Assembly (NCBI RefSeq): GCF_018398875.1 | Contig: NZ_JAGWDK010000037.1 | Coordinates: 1 to 48,537 of the forward strand | Direction of reading: 5' to 3' | Length of the DNA stretch: 48,537 bases | Source of the DNA: Bradyrhizobium sp. sGM-13 | GTDB taxonomy: Bacteria > Pseudomonadota > Alphaproteobacteria > Rhizobiales > Xanthobacteraceae | Part shown: positions 1 through 8,055 of the stretch, piece by piece | How the letters are laid out: each line of letters starts with the position of its first letter | Numbering within the stretch: the stretch's first letter is position 1 | Position numbers and translations under genes: made by a program | The notes under the pieces: model-generated | The model's input: only the letters and a program-made list of their open reading frames with translations | Told to the model about the DNA's origin: nothing | Databases searched by the model: none

Positions 1-430
1 GGCCAAACGCGCGTTGCAGGAGATCTGGATGGCCGAAACCAAGGCCGCCGCCGAGTTGGCGTTCGACGCCTTCATCGAGAGCTACACGCCCAAATACGAG
101 AAGGCGGCCGACTGCCTGAGTAAGGACCGGGACACGCTACTGGCGTTCTACGACTTCCCGGCCGAGCACTGGAAGCACCTGCGGACGACCAATCCCATTG
201 AAAGCACCTTCGCTACCGTGCGCCACCGCACGATCCGATCGAAGGGTTGCCTGTCCAACAGGACGGCGCTCGCGATGGTCTTCAAACTGCTGGAGGCCGC
301 GCAGAAAAGCTGGCGTCGTCTCGATGGCCACAACCAGTTGCCAAAACTCGTTCTCGGTGTGACATTCAACGATGGGATCGAGGTCATCGCCAAACCGACT
401 GACCGTCAGCCCATAACCGCCGCCGCCTGA
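1..430 (+). mobile_element. IS256-family (mutator-type) transposase, C-terminal fragment
   Basis: The reading frame is open from the window edge to the TGA at 428-430, so the 5' part of the gene lies outside. The visible residues carry features of the mutator/IS256 transposase C terminus: an ...HWKHLRTTNPIEST... block followed by TVRHRT and a KGCLS segment. The N-P-I-E-S-T stretch with the downstream R-x-R-T is conserved in this family and includes the last catalytic Glu of the DDE triad. The copy ends normally with a short variable tail. I cannot say whether the element is complete upstream. It marks the boundary of the T3SS block and fits an island rich in transposons. Confidence 0.85.
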
Positions 431-684
431 CCGGCCGCGCCGTCACCAAAATTTGGCGATAGCTCTGTGGTTGGTGGCGGATTGTCTCATTTCATCAGTG
501 TCGGAAGCACCGGGTAAGCTATTGATTCGGCCATACATGGTGATTGGGTTTCCTATCCGTGAAGTATTCTCCCACTGAGTTCAGACTCGTCGGGCACCGC
601 GAATTTGATAGTCAGCCCAGCTGACGACGAGCTGACGCGCAGGCGCTAAGCGTGTACGATCCGGCGTTCTACGCGAAGGCCACG

Positions 685-1275
685 CTATGGCGAACGGGCC
701 AGCGCACCCGGCTCGTGCGAAAGCGGTTGCAGGCTGGCGTTTCCAGTATCGGCATTCCCAGCAAGTGCGAGCGATAGGCCGAGATTGTTGCGCAACATCT
801 GATTGCCTGGGGCCGCTGCGAGAGCCTCGCGATATAGCGCTTGTGCTTCATCATGACGCCCCTCGGCGTCGAGGACCACCCCTTTTGCATTCAGGGCACG
901 CAAATTACCAGGAACTGTAAGCAAGATCTTGTCGGCTACCTCAAGTGCTTCGCCCGCGCGTTTCTGTGCCAGAAGGGCCTGCGTAAGCGAGATTGCCGCA
1001 TCGACATTGTCTGGCTTTTGCTTCAGAGCCTCACGCAAACTCTCCTCGTCGGAAACCCGCAGGAGGGCGTGTGCAATGCGCTCGCGCATAGCAGGATCGA
1101 TGTCCTTGGCGCCCAGCAACTCTGGCCGCGGCGTCTCTTGAACTGAGCTAGCTTGCTGATCCAGACTGGCGCAACCACCAAGCACAAGAGTGGCGAATAA
1201 AGCGAGGAGAGTAAAGCCCGAGGGCGGATGGAACGCATACAATCGAGCAGCGAACCTTGTTGTAGGTGAATTCAT
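685..1275 (-). CDS. y4yS: TadD-like TPR lipoprotein (Y4yS family), possible secretin pilotin
   Basis: Last gene of the nopC-nopA-sctD-sctX-sctY-rhcV operon, 32 bp after rhcV, with an AGAGGAT Shine-Dalgarno sequence before the ATG. The 196-residue product has an N-terminal hydrophobic segment and a lipobox (LGGC, Cys35), so it is predicted to be an outer-membrane lipoprotein. TPR repeats follow from about residue 85, including an AALSLTQALLAQ-like helix and NAKGVVLDAEGRHDEAQALY. This architecture matches TadD, the lipoprotein that assists the Tad-pilus secretin, and NGR234 Y4yS lies at the same operon position. The last repeat ends early after NNLGLSLALAG, and the final 25 residues look unlike a TPR, so the gene may be slightly truncated. 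A pilotin role for RhcC2 is my inference. Confidence 0.8.
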   Translation of the reverse strand: MNSPTTRFAARLYAFHPPSGFTLLALFATLVLGGCASLDQQASSVQETPRPELLGAKDIDPAMRERIAHALLRVSDEESLREALKQKPDNVDAAISLTQALLAQKRAGEALEVADKILLTVPGNLRALNAKGVVLDAEGRHDEAQALYREALAAAPGNQMLRNNLGLSLALAGNADTGNASLQPLSHEPGALARSP

Positions 1276-1307
1276 GCCATCCTCTCACGACCGACTGCTG
1301 CACTCTG

Positions 1308-3425
1308 TTAGCCGTTTGTGGCATGCAGGTTGCGTTGTTCTCCTGCCGGAGCTTTTTCCTTGGGACCTGTAAGCTTGAGCGACCCCACCGGCTGGACCGT
1401 GAAATCGGAGGCGAGATCCTGATAAGACAGAACAGGAAGATCGAACCCGTTGCGGGTGAGAAAGCCGCGGACGAAGCGCCTGATATCCAGCGAACTCAGG
1501 ATGACGGGCTGGCTCTGACCTGGTGGCATGCCTGAATGAATCTGGCGCAGTTGCGACAGCAACATCTCGCTATGCCGGTCCTCCAGCGCGAGGTACGGCC
1601 CGACGGCGGTCTCTCGGACCGCACTGCGAATCACATCCTCAGTTTCACGTTCGACGATAAAGGCGGGCAGAACACGGTGAGCGTTGGCATGGCGATAGCA
1701 GATTTGCCGTCTTAGGCCGGAGCGGACATATTCGGTGAGCAGGACGGCGTTCTGCTCGCGTTCGCTCCATTCGGCGAACGCTTCCAAGACCAGCCGGGTG
1801 TTACGAATCGGGATGCCCTCGTCGAGCAGGCGACGCAGGACATCGGCGATCCGGGGAACTGGAGTCGTGCGTAGCACTTCCTTCACCAGGTCGGCATATT
1901 CCTGCTCCATCCGGGCGAGCAATTGTCGCGTCTCTTGAATGCCTACCAAGCGCTGCGCATATCGCGTCAGTACGGAACTGACGCGCAGGGCTATGATTTC
2001 GCTCGGACGGTGATGCCCGATCCCGGCCGCTTTGAGAGCCGGTGCATGGCTCTGTTCGATCCAGATCCGGTCGGTGTCTGGATCTTGCCGATGCGGGATG
2101 CCGCTCAATTCAATGTTCGCTCGGTCGTCGGTGAGCGCGAGCTGCGTCGGATCCACCCGATCCCGTTCAACCGGTACTCCTTCCACATCTAGCCTAAACT
2201 CGGATTGGGCCAAACGTTGATCGACCTGGACTGGAATGCGGGGAATCGTGATGCCAAGATCGGCTGAGACCAGTGCCGAAATGCGAGCGATGTGCTGCTC
2301 AACTTCCTCTCTGTCAATCGCGTTTACCAGGTTAGGTGCAAAGAATACCGCGACCGGAAGCGCCTCCGCAGGTATGGTTTGCCGTTGAGCCTGCGCTGGA
2401 TTTGAAGTCGGAGTACTAACGTTAGCGCTCGTCTTGGAGCCCGTGTTCGCGCCTTGCACACCGCCTTTGACATAGCTCGTCCCGGCAAAAAGTGCGGCCA
2501 GCATGAGAAACGGGGGCAAAGGGAAACCTGGTATGAGCCCCATGAGAAGTAAGACGCCGGCCGCTAGCCGCAGTGCCTGGGTACTGGCCGTGAGTTGGTT
2601 GATGATATCGGCACCAAGCTTGAGCTTGGAAGGCCCATTCACACGTGTGACGATGGTTGCGGCCGTAACCGACAGCAGGAGCGCCGGAATCTGAGAAATC
2701 AACGCATCGCCGATGGTGAGCAGCGTATATTGGTGCAACGCCTCATCGACGGACATGCCCTTGGAGAGCAGTCCGATGCTGATTCCTCCCAGCATGTTGA
2801 TGCAAATGACTATGAGTCCGGCAATGGCATCCCCTTTCACGAACTTCATGGCGCCATCCATCGCACCGTGAAGTTGGCTTTCTCGCTCCAGTGAGGCTCG
2901 CCGGCTGCGTGCCTCGTGCTGATCGATATGACCGTTGCGTAGCTCCGCGTCGATAGCCATCTGCTTGCCCGGCAGAGCGTCGAGCGTGAATCGTGCCGAG
3001 ACTTCAGCAACGCGCTCGGCGCCCTTGGCGAGAACCATGAACTGCACCATGGTCACGATCAAAAATATAACAATGCCGACCGCGATGTTCCCTGATATCA
3101 CGAACTCACCGAAGGTGTGAATGATGCTGCCGGCGTCTCCTTCAGCGAGAATCAGCCGGGTTGTCGCGATGGTCAGCGCCAGACGAAAAACGGTAGAGAT
3201 CAGGATGACGCCGGGCAAGGACGAGAAATCCAGTGGCGTACTGAGATACAGTGCAACCATCAGCAGCAATACGGCAAAACCCAGATTGAAGCCGATCAGC
3301 ATGTCGACCACGACGATCGGCATCGGCATGATCATCATTGCGATTGCCAGAAGCAGCATGAACGCGACCATGAAATCCGGGTGGAATGGCGCGCGCACGA
3401 TAAGCTTACGAAGGAGGTTTGCCAT
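1308..3425 (-). CDS. rhcV: RhcV, T3SS export gate protein (SctV/FlhA family)
   Basis: Inner-membrane export gate that forms the nonameric cytoplasmic ring of the T3SS and receives substrates and chaperones. At 705 residues the length is normal for SctV. The N-terminal third has about eight hydrophobic segments (residues 15-130 and 200-325). The FHIPEP signature follows the fourth segment: ARFTLDALPGKQMAIDAEL at about residues 145-165. The cytoplasmic domain occupies about residues 350-690. The gene starts 11 bp after the SctY-like gene, and upstream come sctX-like, sctD, nopA and nopC, all one transcriptional unit. The order X-Y-V matches yscX-yscY-lcrD of Yersinia. No defects are visible. 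Confidence 0.97.
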   Translation of the reverse strand: MANLLRKLIVRAPFHPDFMVAFMLLLAIAMMIMPMPIVVVDMLIGFNLGFAVLLLMVALYLSTPLDFSSLPGVILISTVFRLALTIATTRLILAEGDAGSIIHTFGEFVISGNIAVGIVIFLIVTMVQFMVLAKGAERVAEVSARFTLDALPGKQMAIDAELRNGHIDQHEARSRRASLERESQLHGAMDGAMKFVKGDAIAGLIVICINMLGGISIGLLSKGMSVDEALHQYTLLTIGDALISQIPALLLSVTAATIVTRVNGPSKLKLGADIINQLTASTQALRLAAGVLLLMGLIPGFPLPPFLMLAALFAGTSYVKGGVQGANTGSKTSANVSTPTSNPAQAQRQTIPAEALPVAVFFAPNLVNAIDREEVEQHIARISALVSADLGITIPRIPVQVDQRLAQSEFRLDVEGVPVERDRVDPTQLALTDDRANIELSGIPHRQDPDTDRIWIEQSHAPALKAAGIGHHRPSEIIALRVSSVLTRYAQRLVGIQETRQLLARMEQEYADLVKEVLRTTPVPRIADVLRRLLDEGIPIRNTRLVLEAFAEWSEREQNAVLLTEYVRSGLRRQICYRHANAHRVLPAFIVERETEDVIRSAVRETAVGPYLALEDRHSEMLLSQLRQIHSGMPPGQSQPVILSSLDIRRFVRGFLTRNGFDLPVLSYQDLASDFTVQPVGSLKLTGPKEKAPAGEQRNLHATNG

Positions 3426-3436
3426 GGAGACGATTC

Positions 3437-3865
3437 TTATTGTTGTTCCGTTGGGGCTGTCCTGCCACGCAGGGACACATAGTCTTGGAAGACTGCCCGC
3501 GCCTCGTCCATACGGCCGGCCCGTCGTAGCGCGTGACTGCGGAGAAGCGTCAAAGGCAGACGCGAAGAGGGCTCGTCATCAAGCGTGTCTAGTCTATCCA
3601 GCACGGCAAGTGCTTCATTGCCAAAGCCCTCCGAGATGAGAGCATAGGTAAGAATGCGAAGCAGGTCGACGTCTTGCGAATCGTCATGGGCAATGAGCCG
3701 CAACAGAGCGAGAGCTTGTGCGCTCTGTCCACACGCAAGGTGGACGAAGGATATTGCGCAGACCAAATCACGCTCCTGCCCTGAGATTGGCAAGACATCG
3801 CCGGTTTTGGAAGCATCGGCCGGCGGCGGTGGACTGGCGAACTGCGCTCCGCCCGAGTCGATCAT
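3437..3865 (-). CDS. SctY-like (YscY-type) TPR chaperone of the export gate
   Basis: 142 residues from the ATG at 3865, one base after the TAG of the upstream gene and preceded by a GGGGG ribosome-binding sequence. A TTG at 3877 would add four residues. The product is an all-helical TPR protein: FVHLACGQSAQALALL, then ILTYALISEGFGNEALAVL, then LRSHALRRAGRMDEARAVF, ending in a charged tail. This repeat pattern and length resemble YscY, the small cytoplasmic partner of YscX. The gene lies immediately upstream of sctV, as yscY does in Yersinia. Genes at this place in rhizobial clusters are often left as hypothetical. Similarity to YscY is judged by eye from remembered sequence. A generic TPR chaperone of the CesD/SycD type is the alternative. 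Confidence 0.65.
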   Translation of the reverse strand: MIDSGGAQFASPPPPADASKTGDVLPISGQERDLVCAISFVHLACGQSAQALALLRLIAHDDSQDVDLLRILTYALISEGFGNEALAVLDRLDTLDDEPSSRLPLTLLRSHALRRAGRMDEARAVFQDYVSLRGRTAPTEQQ

Positions 3866-3866
3866 G

Positions 3867-4394
3867 CTAGCCCCCAATCAAACTGTTCTGGTTCTGCCGG
3901 AGCAGGATGAGCCGCCGGAGCTCCTGCTGCAGGGCTTCGGTCCCTTCACGCGCCGCCGAAGCCTCCGGTTCGGCGCATAGCCTATCGGCCAAGCGCTCGA
4001 GAAGAACACCATGCTTCTCTGCTCGCAGCACGTCCGGGTCACGCAGGCGTGGTGTCACGAAGGAGAGCAGGCCAGTTGCGAGATTGCGGCCATAAAGTGA
4101 AGCGAGTGCTGCACGGGGATCGATCTCAGCTATCCGTACGCGCCTCTCGTTGAGACTGACGCGCGAGACGGCATTGATATCGTTTACCTCAAGCGCGGCC
4201 TCGATTGGCAGATCCGGCGCCTCGGTATCCGGCCAAACCGACCCGTGCCTCTTCTCGCCACCGCCATCGGTGCCATGGATCCCTAAATTATGGACTTGAG
4301 GGAGGGCCGGCTTGTTCGCTGGCTCATGGTCGTGCGTGTTGAGCCTTTGCGAAGAGGTGCCAAGTCCGACAGGATGCTGGGGCAGCTTGGTCAT
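3867..4394 (-). CDS. SctX-like (YscX-type) export protein
   Basis: 175 residues, with an AAAGGAGAA Shine-Dalgarno sequence and a 30-bp gap from sctD. The N-terminal 75 residues are polar and low in predicted structure (HDHEPANKPALPQ and similar), as in an early T3SS substrate. The C-terminal 75 residues are helical. An LLSFVTPRLRD segment is followed by LRAEKHGVLLERL and a final amphipathic helix ending LRRLILLRQNQNSLIGG. Yersinia YscX has the same plan: a disordered export signal, an LxxFxxP segment, then two helices that bind YscY. Position directly before the SctY-like gene and sctV supports the call. It is longer than YscX (about 122 residues), mainly in the N-terminal part. Homology needs a profile comparison. 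Confidence 0.55.
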   Translation of the reverse strand: MTKLPQHPVGLGTSSQRLNTHDHEPANKPALPQVHNLGIHGTDGGGEKRHGSVWPDTEAPDLPIEAALEVNDINAVSRVSLNERRVRIAEIDPRAALASLYGRNLATGLLSFVTPRLRDPDVLRAEKHGVLLERLADRLCAEPEASAAREGTEALQQELRRLILLRQNQNSLIGG

Positions 4395-4424
4395 GACGTT
4401 CTCCTTTCCTGCGGCGGTGGAGCT

Positions 4425-5312
4425 CTAATAGGGAAGAGCAGCAAGCCGTCCATTCCGGCTGAGCAGTACGCGTCCCGTCTCGATACGATCGACCGTCCAT
4501 CCATCGTTCAACAGCGCGCCCACGAAGTACTTTTGGCCACCAATAAGAAGATAGGGGTGGGCTCCGCGCCACACCGCCTGGACAGCAATTGAGGAGGGCG
4601 GCTTATCCTCCTTCACGATCACTCCATTTACGAGTGTCAGCGATCCGTTCGTATGCTGATCGAACCATTGCTGAACCTTCTGCCATCTACTGACTGACGC
4701 AGGCGTCACGGTGCCCTCGGCGCTGACCACACCTGGCCCAGGACCGATCTTGATATTGAGAAGTCCCGCTTTGTTGACCTCCTCTTGCAGCTGTTCGGCG
4801 GCCGCATGGAGGGGGCGATCATCAGGACCGTTGAGCGTCAGCTTCGGTGGAAGTGCGGCGACAGGGGGCGCATCGGGGCTCAGTGCACCGGCACTGCCGT
4901 CAAAGAGGAAGCTGACTGCAAGAGTGGCGATCCCGACAGAGCTCAGCAAGACCAAGGCGGCTGCTATTATCGAGACACGCGACAGGCCGATTGATCCTTG
5001 CTCCGAATCCTGTGTGCAGCGAATGGACATCGTGCCCGCATGAACGACGGCAGGAAGAGAAATAACAACCCGCTTGCCTACGGCAATATCTCCGTTTCCT
5101 TCTATGCTGACTCCGGCTGCTAGAGCCTCGATCTCCATCGAATCGTGCAGGGGGGTGAGACGGAAGTGATTGGGCTCGAGCCCCTGTTCGACGAAGACGA
5201 TATCGGCATCGAGGCCACTTCCGATAAGGCTCGTTCCGACGGGCGCTTCACCGGTCACCCCGGAATAGAGCCCTGATAGCACTTCGAAATCAACGGAGGC
5301 CGGTTCGTTCAC
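4425..5312 (-). CDS. y4yQ: SctD/Y4yQ, inner-membrane ring protein of the T3SS basal body
   Basis: Start chosen at GTG 5312, with GGGAG seven bases upstream, giving 295 residues. An ATG at 5399 would add 29 residues read through a strong hairpin and rich in Arg and Ser, which I judge untranslated. Residues 1-95 look like the divergent cytoplasmic FHA fold of SctD (LSGLYSGVTGEAPVG, then SGLDADIVFVEQGLEPNHFRL). A single membrane span lies at about 112-138 (IIAAALVLLSSVGIATLAVSF). The periplasmic part has ring-building BON-like domains, e.g. LNIKIGPGPGVVSAEGTVTP. The C terminus carries a WTVDRIETGRVLLSRNGR segment. In NGR234, y4yQ lies between nopA and rhcV, as here apart from the two added small genes. 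Confidence 0.88.
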   Translation of the reverse strand: MNEPASVDFEVLSGLYSGVTGEAPVGTSLIGSGLDADIVFVEQGLEPNHFRLTPLHDSMEIEALAAGVSIEGNGDIAVGKRVVISLPAVVHAGTMSIRCTQDSEQGSIGLSRVSIIAAALVLLSSVGIATLAVSFLFDGSAGALSPDAPPVAALPPKLTLNGPDDRPLHAAAEQLQEEVNKAGLLNIKIGPGPGVVSAEGTVTPASVSRWQKVQQWFDQHTNGSLTLVNGVIVKEDKPPSSIAVQAVWRGAHPYLLIGGQKYFVGALLNDGWTVDRIETGRVLLSRNGRLAALPY

Positions 5313-5336
5313 GGAGAGGCTCCCTGAGCAACGAGA

Positions 5337-5361
5337 AGCCGTACGGCGTTGCCGTACGGCT
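5337..5361 (-). promoter_or_regulatory. Perfect 11-bp inverted repeat (RNA hairpin) between nopA and sctD
   Basis: AGCCGTACGGC, then GTT, then GCCGTACGGCT: a perfect 11-base-pair stem with a three-base loop. Each arm contains the ten-base palindrome GCCGTACGGC. It lies 73 bases after the nopA stop and 25 bases before the preferred sctD GTG start. No T-run follows, so it is not a classical intrinsic terminator. It could protect the 3' end of the nopC-nopA message or lower read-through into sctD, which would suit an abundant needle and a scarce ring protein. That role is inference. Confidence 0.7.
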
Positions 5362-5433
5362 GGTTCCGAATTCGTCAGGCTGTAGAGAGCATCCAGCACG
5401 CGAAAAAAGCGGCCGTGAGCCCCTCTTGCAGCG

Positions 5434-5631
5434 CTAACTCACGCGCTCGTCGGCAACCTTCTTTTCGGACGAGAGCTCAGTCGTAATTCTGCGCATCACG
5501 ATGCTATTGGCCTGAGCTTCTTTGCTAACACGCTCGAGCTCGGCGAGCTGCGCCGCGAAATCGCCAGACCCGGTTTGCTGATTCGTAGGGACTTCAGACG
5601 GAGTGGGGAAACCGCCAACGGGAGAAACCAT
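5434..5631 (-). CDS. nopA: NopA, T3SS needle/pilus subunit
   Basis: 65 residues, with a good ribosome-binding site (AAAGGTGAG) before the ATG. The N terminus is Pro/Gly-rich and unstructured (MVSPVGGFPTPSEVP). The rest forms two polar helices, FAAQLAELERVSKEAQANS and VMRRITTELSSEKKVADER, without signal peptide or membrane span. Size and helix plan fit the rhizobial NopA (about 7 kDa), which builds the extracellular pilus. Position between nopC and sctD/y4yQ is the standard order in rhizobial clusters. It should be expressed from the tts box upstream of nopC. Confidence 0.82.
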   Translation of the reverse strand: MVSPVGGFPTPSEVPTNQQTGSGDFAAQLAELERVSKEAQANSIVMRRITTELSSEKKVADERVS

Positions 5632-5684
5632 ATCGACTCACCTTTCTGTTTGGAAGTTACTGCTACTGATGACCTGCCTCACGC

Positions 5685-5972
5685 CTAACCAACTGGCGTG
5701 ACGACGGCAGGAAATGAAATCATTACATGCGCGCCTGGCGGGCCATTCAAGAGAGTCAATTCGCCGTTGCCGTGGTTACACTGGGGGGTGCTTCCTGCGG
5801 CAGGGCCATTGTCCTTGGCGACCTTGTCAGCATCAGCCTTCTCAGGCTCCAAGCTGTGAATAACCTTCTCGAAGGCTTGGTCGAGTACTCCACCGACAGC
5901 GGAACCAATTGCCGCTCCCGACGGTCCACCGAGCCATCCACCAGCCGCGCTTCCGATCATTTCTCCAATCAT
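5685..5972 (-). CDS. nopC: NopC, small T3SS-secreted protein
   Basis: 95 residues, with ACAGGAG before the ATG, 67 bp downstream of a tts box and 53 bp upstream of nopA. The N terminus is Gly/Ala-rich with GxxxG spacing (AAGGWLGGPSGAAIGSAVGG), followed by a helix (DQAFEKVIHSLEPEKADAD) and a short C-terminal segment rich in beta-formers ending VMISFPAVVTPVG. In Sinorhizobium fredii, nopC is the first gene of nopC-nopA-y4yQ-rhcV-y4yS and encodes a secreted protein of similar size that enters host cells. The name rests mainly on this position and size. The glycine-zipper N terminus suggests membrane insertion, which is my inference. Confidence 0.7.
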   Translation of the reverse strand: MIGEMIGSAAGGWLGGPSGAAIGSAVGGVLDQAFEKVIHSLEPEKADADKVAKDNGPAAGSTPQCNHGNGELTLLNGPPGAHVMISFPAVVTPVG

Positions 5973-6038
5973 CGCATTCTCCTGTGTTCATCTCCACTAA
6001 GATCAATAGACGACTCGTCGCCTAGAGATCAGCGCTCT

Positions 6039-6075
6039 CATCCTAAGAGGATTACCTTTCGAGAAGCTGACGAGT
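6039..6075 (-). promoter_or_regulatory. tts box (TtsI-dependent promoter) for the nopC-nopA-...-y4yS operon
   Basis: Read on the minus strand: CTCGTCAGCTTCTCGAAAGG, then a downstream CCTCTTAGGATGAGAGC-like block. It matches the rhizobial tts-box core GTCAGCTTnTCGAAAGCT bound by TtsI. The distance to the nopC start is about 67 bp. Upstream, at 6093-6106, is a copy of the extra conserved motif shared with the other minus-strand boxes (see findings). Confidence 0.85.
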
Positions 6076-6339
6076 CTCAGAAAGGCCGCGGAATGAGTCG
6101 TGGTGGCCCAACTTTTTCTCTCACGGAAATGTGTCGGTTCTCTAAGGCACCGAAAGACCGCCTGGAGCATTCACGCGAGAGGCTCGGCCGACGTTCTTTA
6201 GAGAGCGTGGACGCTTGCTGGCCGCGCGTCCCAAGATGTCGTTGTTCCGACGCCCATCACGAAGAGCGATTCGTCGCGATCACATGCTCTCAACATTCAG
6301 ATGATCCGAAAGCTGATGTGCTGGTGGGCGATTATCTTA

Positions 6340-6376
6340 TCGTCAGCTTTTCGACAGGTACTCAGGATAAACTTCC
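6340..6376 (+). promoter_or_regulatory. tts box upstream of nopE1
   Basis: Plus strand: TCGTCAGCTTTTCGACAGGT, followed by ACTCAGGATAAACTTCCTG. The GTCAGCTTTTCGAcAG core differs from the consensus at one position. It is 226 bp upstream of the nopE1 ATG, an unusually long leader. It lacks the extra conserved upstream motif of the minus-strand boxes. It is divergent from the nopC tts box, with about 264 bp between them in which I see no gene. Confidence 0.75.
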
Positions 6377-6602
6377 TGCGACTTGGATGCGCTCGACGTG
6401 AGAGGCCCGCATTGCCGAAGGCAAGGGTAAGAGAAGTGGTCCGCCGATCAAGGCTGTTGTCACCTGCAACAAGAAACGCGAGGGCGGCCTGCTGCTGGTC
6501 ATGACGTGGGATTGGTTTTTGAATGGCCTCGGCGCAACGTGCCAAGTTGATTGTGCGGGTGGTCCTCGCAGTCTGTCGCTTCCTTCAATGCAATAGGAGT
6601 GA

Positions 6603-8027
6603 ATGAAAATGGCGTATCTTCCCGTGGTGGGCGGCTTCAATCCGGCGGTAGGGCTAGTGCCTGAAGGCGTGCCCGCCGCTCCAATGTTCAACGTGGTGAT
6701 GGGGCAGTACGCCGGCACTGCCGGCGTCCCGGTTGGGGCCTACCAGTACCTGCCGGTAAATGGTCCGGCCGTCGTCGCTCACGCCGTACGCAGTCGGGCC
6801 CACGTTTCCGTTCTCGCCCTGCCGCCGCCTCCTTCGTTCGCGCCGGTCGCGCAGAACCAAAGCTCGTCGTCCTCAATTGATCCGGTGTGGACGCATGAGG
6901 TCCATGACGGCAAGGCCACGATCCACCTTGGCGATAAGTATACAATCACGGCGGACGAGAAGGACGGCACCTGGACTGTCCGCAATAACGAGACCGGGCA
7001 TGTCACGAAGATCCACGGCGATCCTCACTTCGATGCTGATGGGGACGGGAAGGACGATTTCGATTTCAAGAAGGGCATGACCCTGAAACTCGATGATGGT
7101 ACGAAGATCACCGTGGATACGGCCGACTACGGCAACGGCAAGAGCATTTCATCGAAGCTCACCATCACGAATGGCAGCAACGCCATGGTTGTCGAGGGCC
7201 TCGGTGACGACAAGGATGGTGCCAACAATCTGAAGGTGACGCAGTCTAATGCTGGCCTCACTCTCGATGAGCTGACAGCCGATGGTTCACAAACGATCCA
7301 TGAGCAAGGTCAGGGTTGGGTCGACGGCGCCGGGCGTGAGGTGGACCAGGCGAGTATCGATGCTGGTGAAGAGGGGCGCGCCCCGGGCGCCGGCTCCCAA
7401 TCCCAGTACACTCCTCCGCCGCTCGCTACTCCATTGTACTACTACACGCCAGTTTTCGTTCCTCCTCCCCCGCCTGCGTCGATGACCCCAGTTGCGGTGA
7501 ACCAGAGCCCGCCACCTAAAACTAATCCGGTGTGGTCGCATGAGGTCCATGACGGCAAGGCAACGATACACCTTGGCGACAAGTATACAATCACGGCCGA
7601 CGAGAAGGACGGCACCTGGAGTGTTCGCAACAAAGAAACCGGGCATGTCTCGAAGATTCATGGCGACCCTCATGTCGATGCTAATGGAGACGGCAAGGAC
7701 GACTTTGATTTCAAGAAAGGCATGACCCTGCAACTCGATGATGGCACGAAGATCACCGTGGATACGGTCGACTACGGCAAGGGAACCATTTCGTCCAAGC
7801 TCACCATCACGAATGGCGACAACGCTATGGTTGTCGAGGGACTCGGTGACAAGAGGGACGGTGCCAACAATCTGAAGGTGACGCAGTCCAATGCTGGCCG
7901 AACCCTCGATCAGCTTACGGCGGATGGTGCACAGACGATATATGAGCAAGGTCAAGGGTGGGTCGATAGGTCCGGATGGCGGGTCAACCAGGCGAGCATT
8001 GACGCCAATGAGCGGGCTGCCGGGTAA
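6603..8027 (+). CDS. nopE1: NopE1, T3SS effector with two autocleaving DUF1521 (MIIA) domains
   Basis: 474 residues, starting MKMAYLPVV after an AGGAG site. Two nearly identical domains (about residues 97-250 and 312-465) are joined by a Pro-rich linker (TPPPLATPLYYYTPV, then FVPPPPPAS). Each has HEVHDGKATIHLGDKYTITA, then IHGDPH, then a D-x-D-G-D-G-K-D-D-like acidic loop (DADGDGKDDFDF; DANGDGKDDFDF). NopE1 of B. japonicum cleaves itself at GD'PHxD in the presence of Ca2+. Here the sites are D140-P141 (GDPHFD) and D355-P356 (GDPHVD). The N-terminal 90 residues are uncharged and Pro/Ala/Val-rich, suiting a T3SS signal. A tts box lies upstream and a GC-rich hairpin follows the stop. The minus-strand open frame here is a codon-bias artefact. 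Confidence 0.95.
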   Translation: MKMAYLPVVGGFNPAVGLVPEGVPAAPMFNVVMGQYAGTAGVPVGAYQYLPVNGPAVVAHAVRSRAHVSVLALPPPPSFAPVAQNQSSSSSIDPVWTHEVHDGKATIHLGDKYTITADEKDGTWTVRNNETGHVTKIHGDPHFDADGDGKDDFDFKKGMTLKLDDGTKITVDTADYGNGKSISSKLTITNGSNAMVVEGLGDDKDGANNLKVTQSNAGLTLDELTADGSQTIHEQGQGWVDGAGREVDQASIDAGEEGRAPGAGSQSQYTPPPLATPLYYYTPVFVPPPPPASMTPVAVNQSPPPKTNPVWSHEVHDGKATIHLGDKYTITADEKDGTWSVRNKETGHVSKIHGDPHVDANGDGKDDFDFKKGMTLQLDDGTKITVDTVDYGKGTISSKLTITNGDNAMVVEGLGDKRDGANNLKVTQSNAGRTLDQLTADGAQTIYEQGQGWVDRSGWRVNQASIDANERAAG

Positions 8028-8055
8028 GGCCGATCTGAGCACAGTTCAAAATAAC

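Noticed and set aside
611..625. GTCAGCCCAGCTGAC, a perfect dyad with a tts-box-like GTCAGC
   Set aside because: It lacks the TTnTCGAAAG part of a tts box and has no suitable gene downstream; more likely chance or a weak hairpin.
5313..5399. N-terminal extension of SctD from ATG 5399
   Set aside because: It would be translated through a perfect hairpin, has unusual Arg/Ser-rich composition, and a better ribosome-binding site precedes GTG 5312.
7287..8042. Long minus-strand open frame (251 residues) across the nopE1 gene
   Set aside because: Its length follows from the GC-rich codon use and internal duplication of nopE1 on the plus strand; no start signal or motif.
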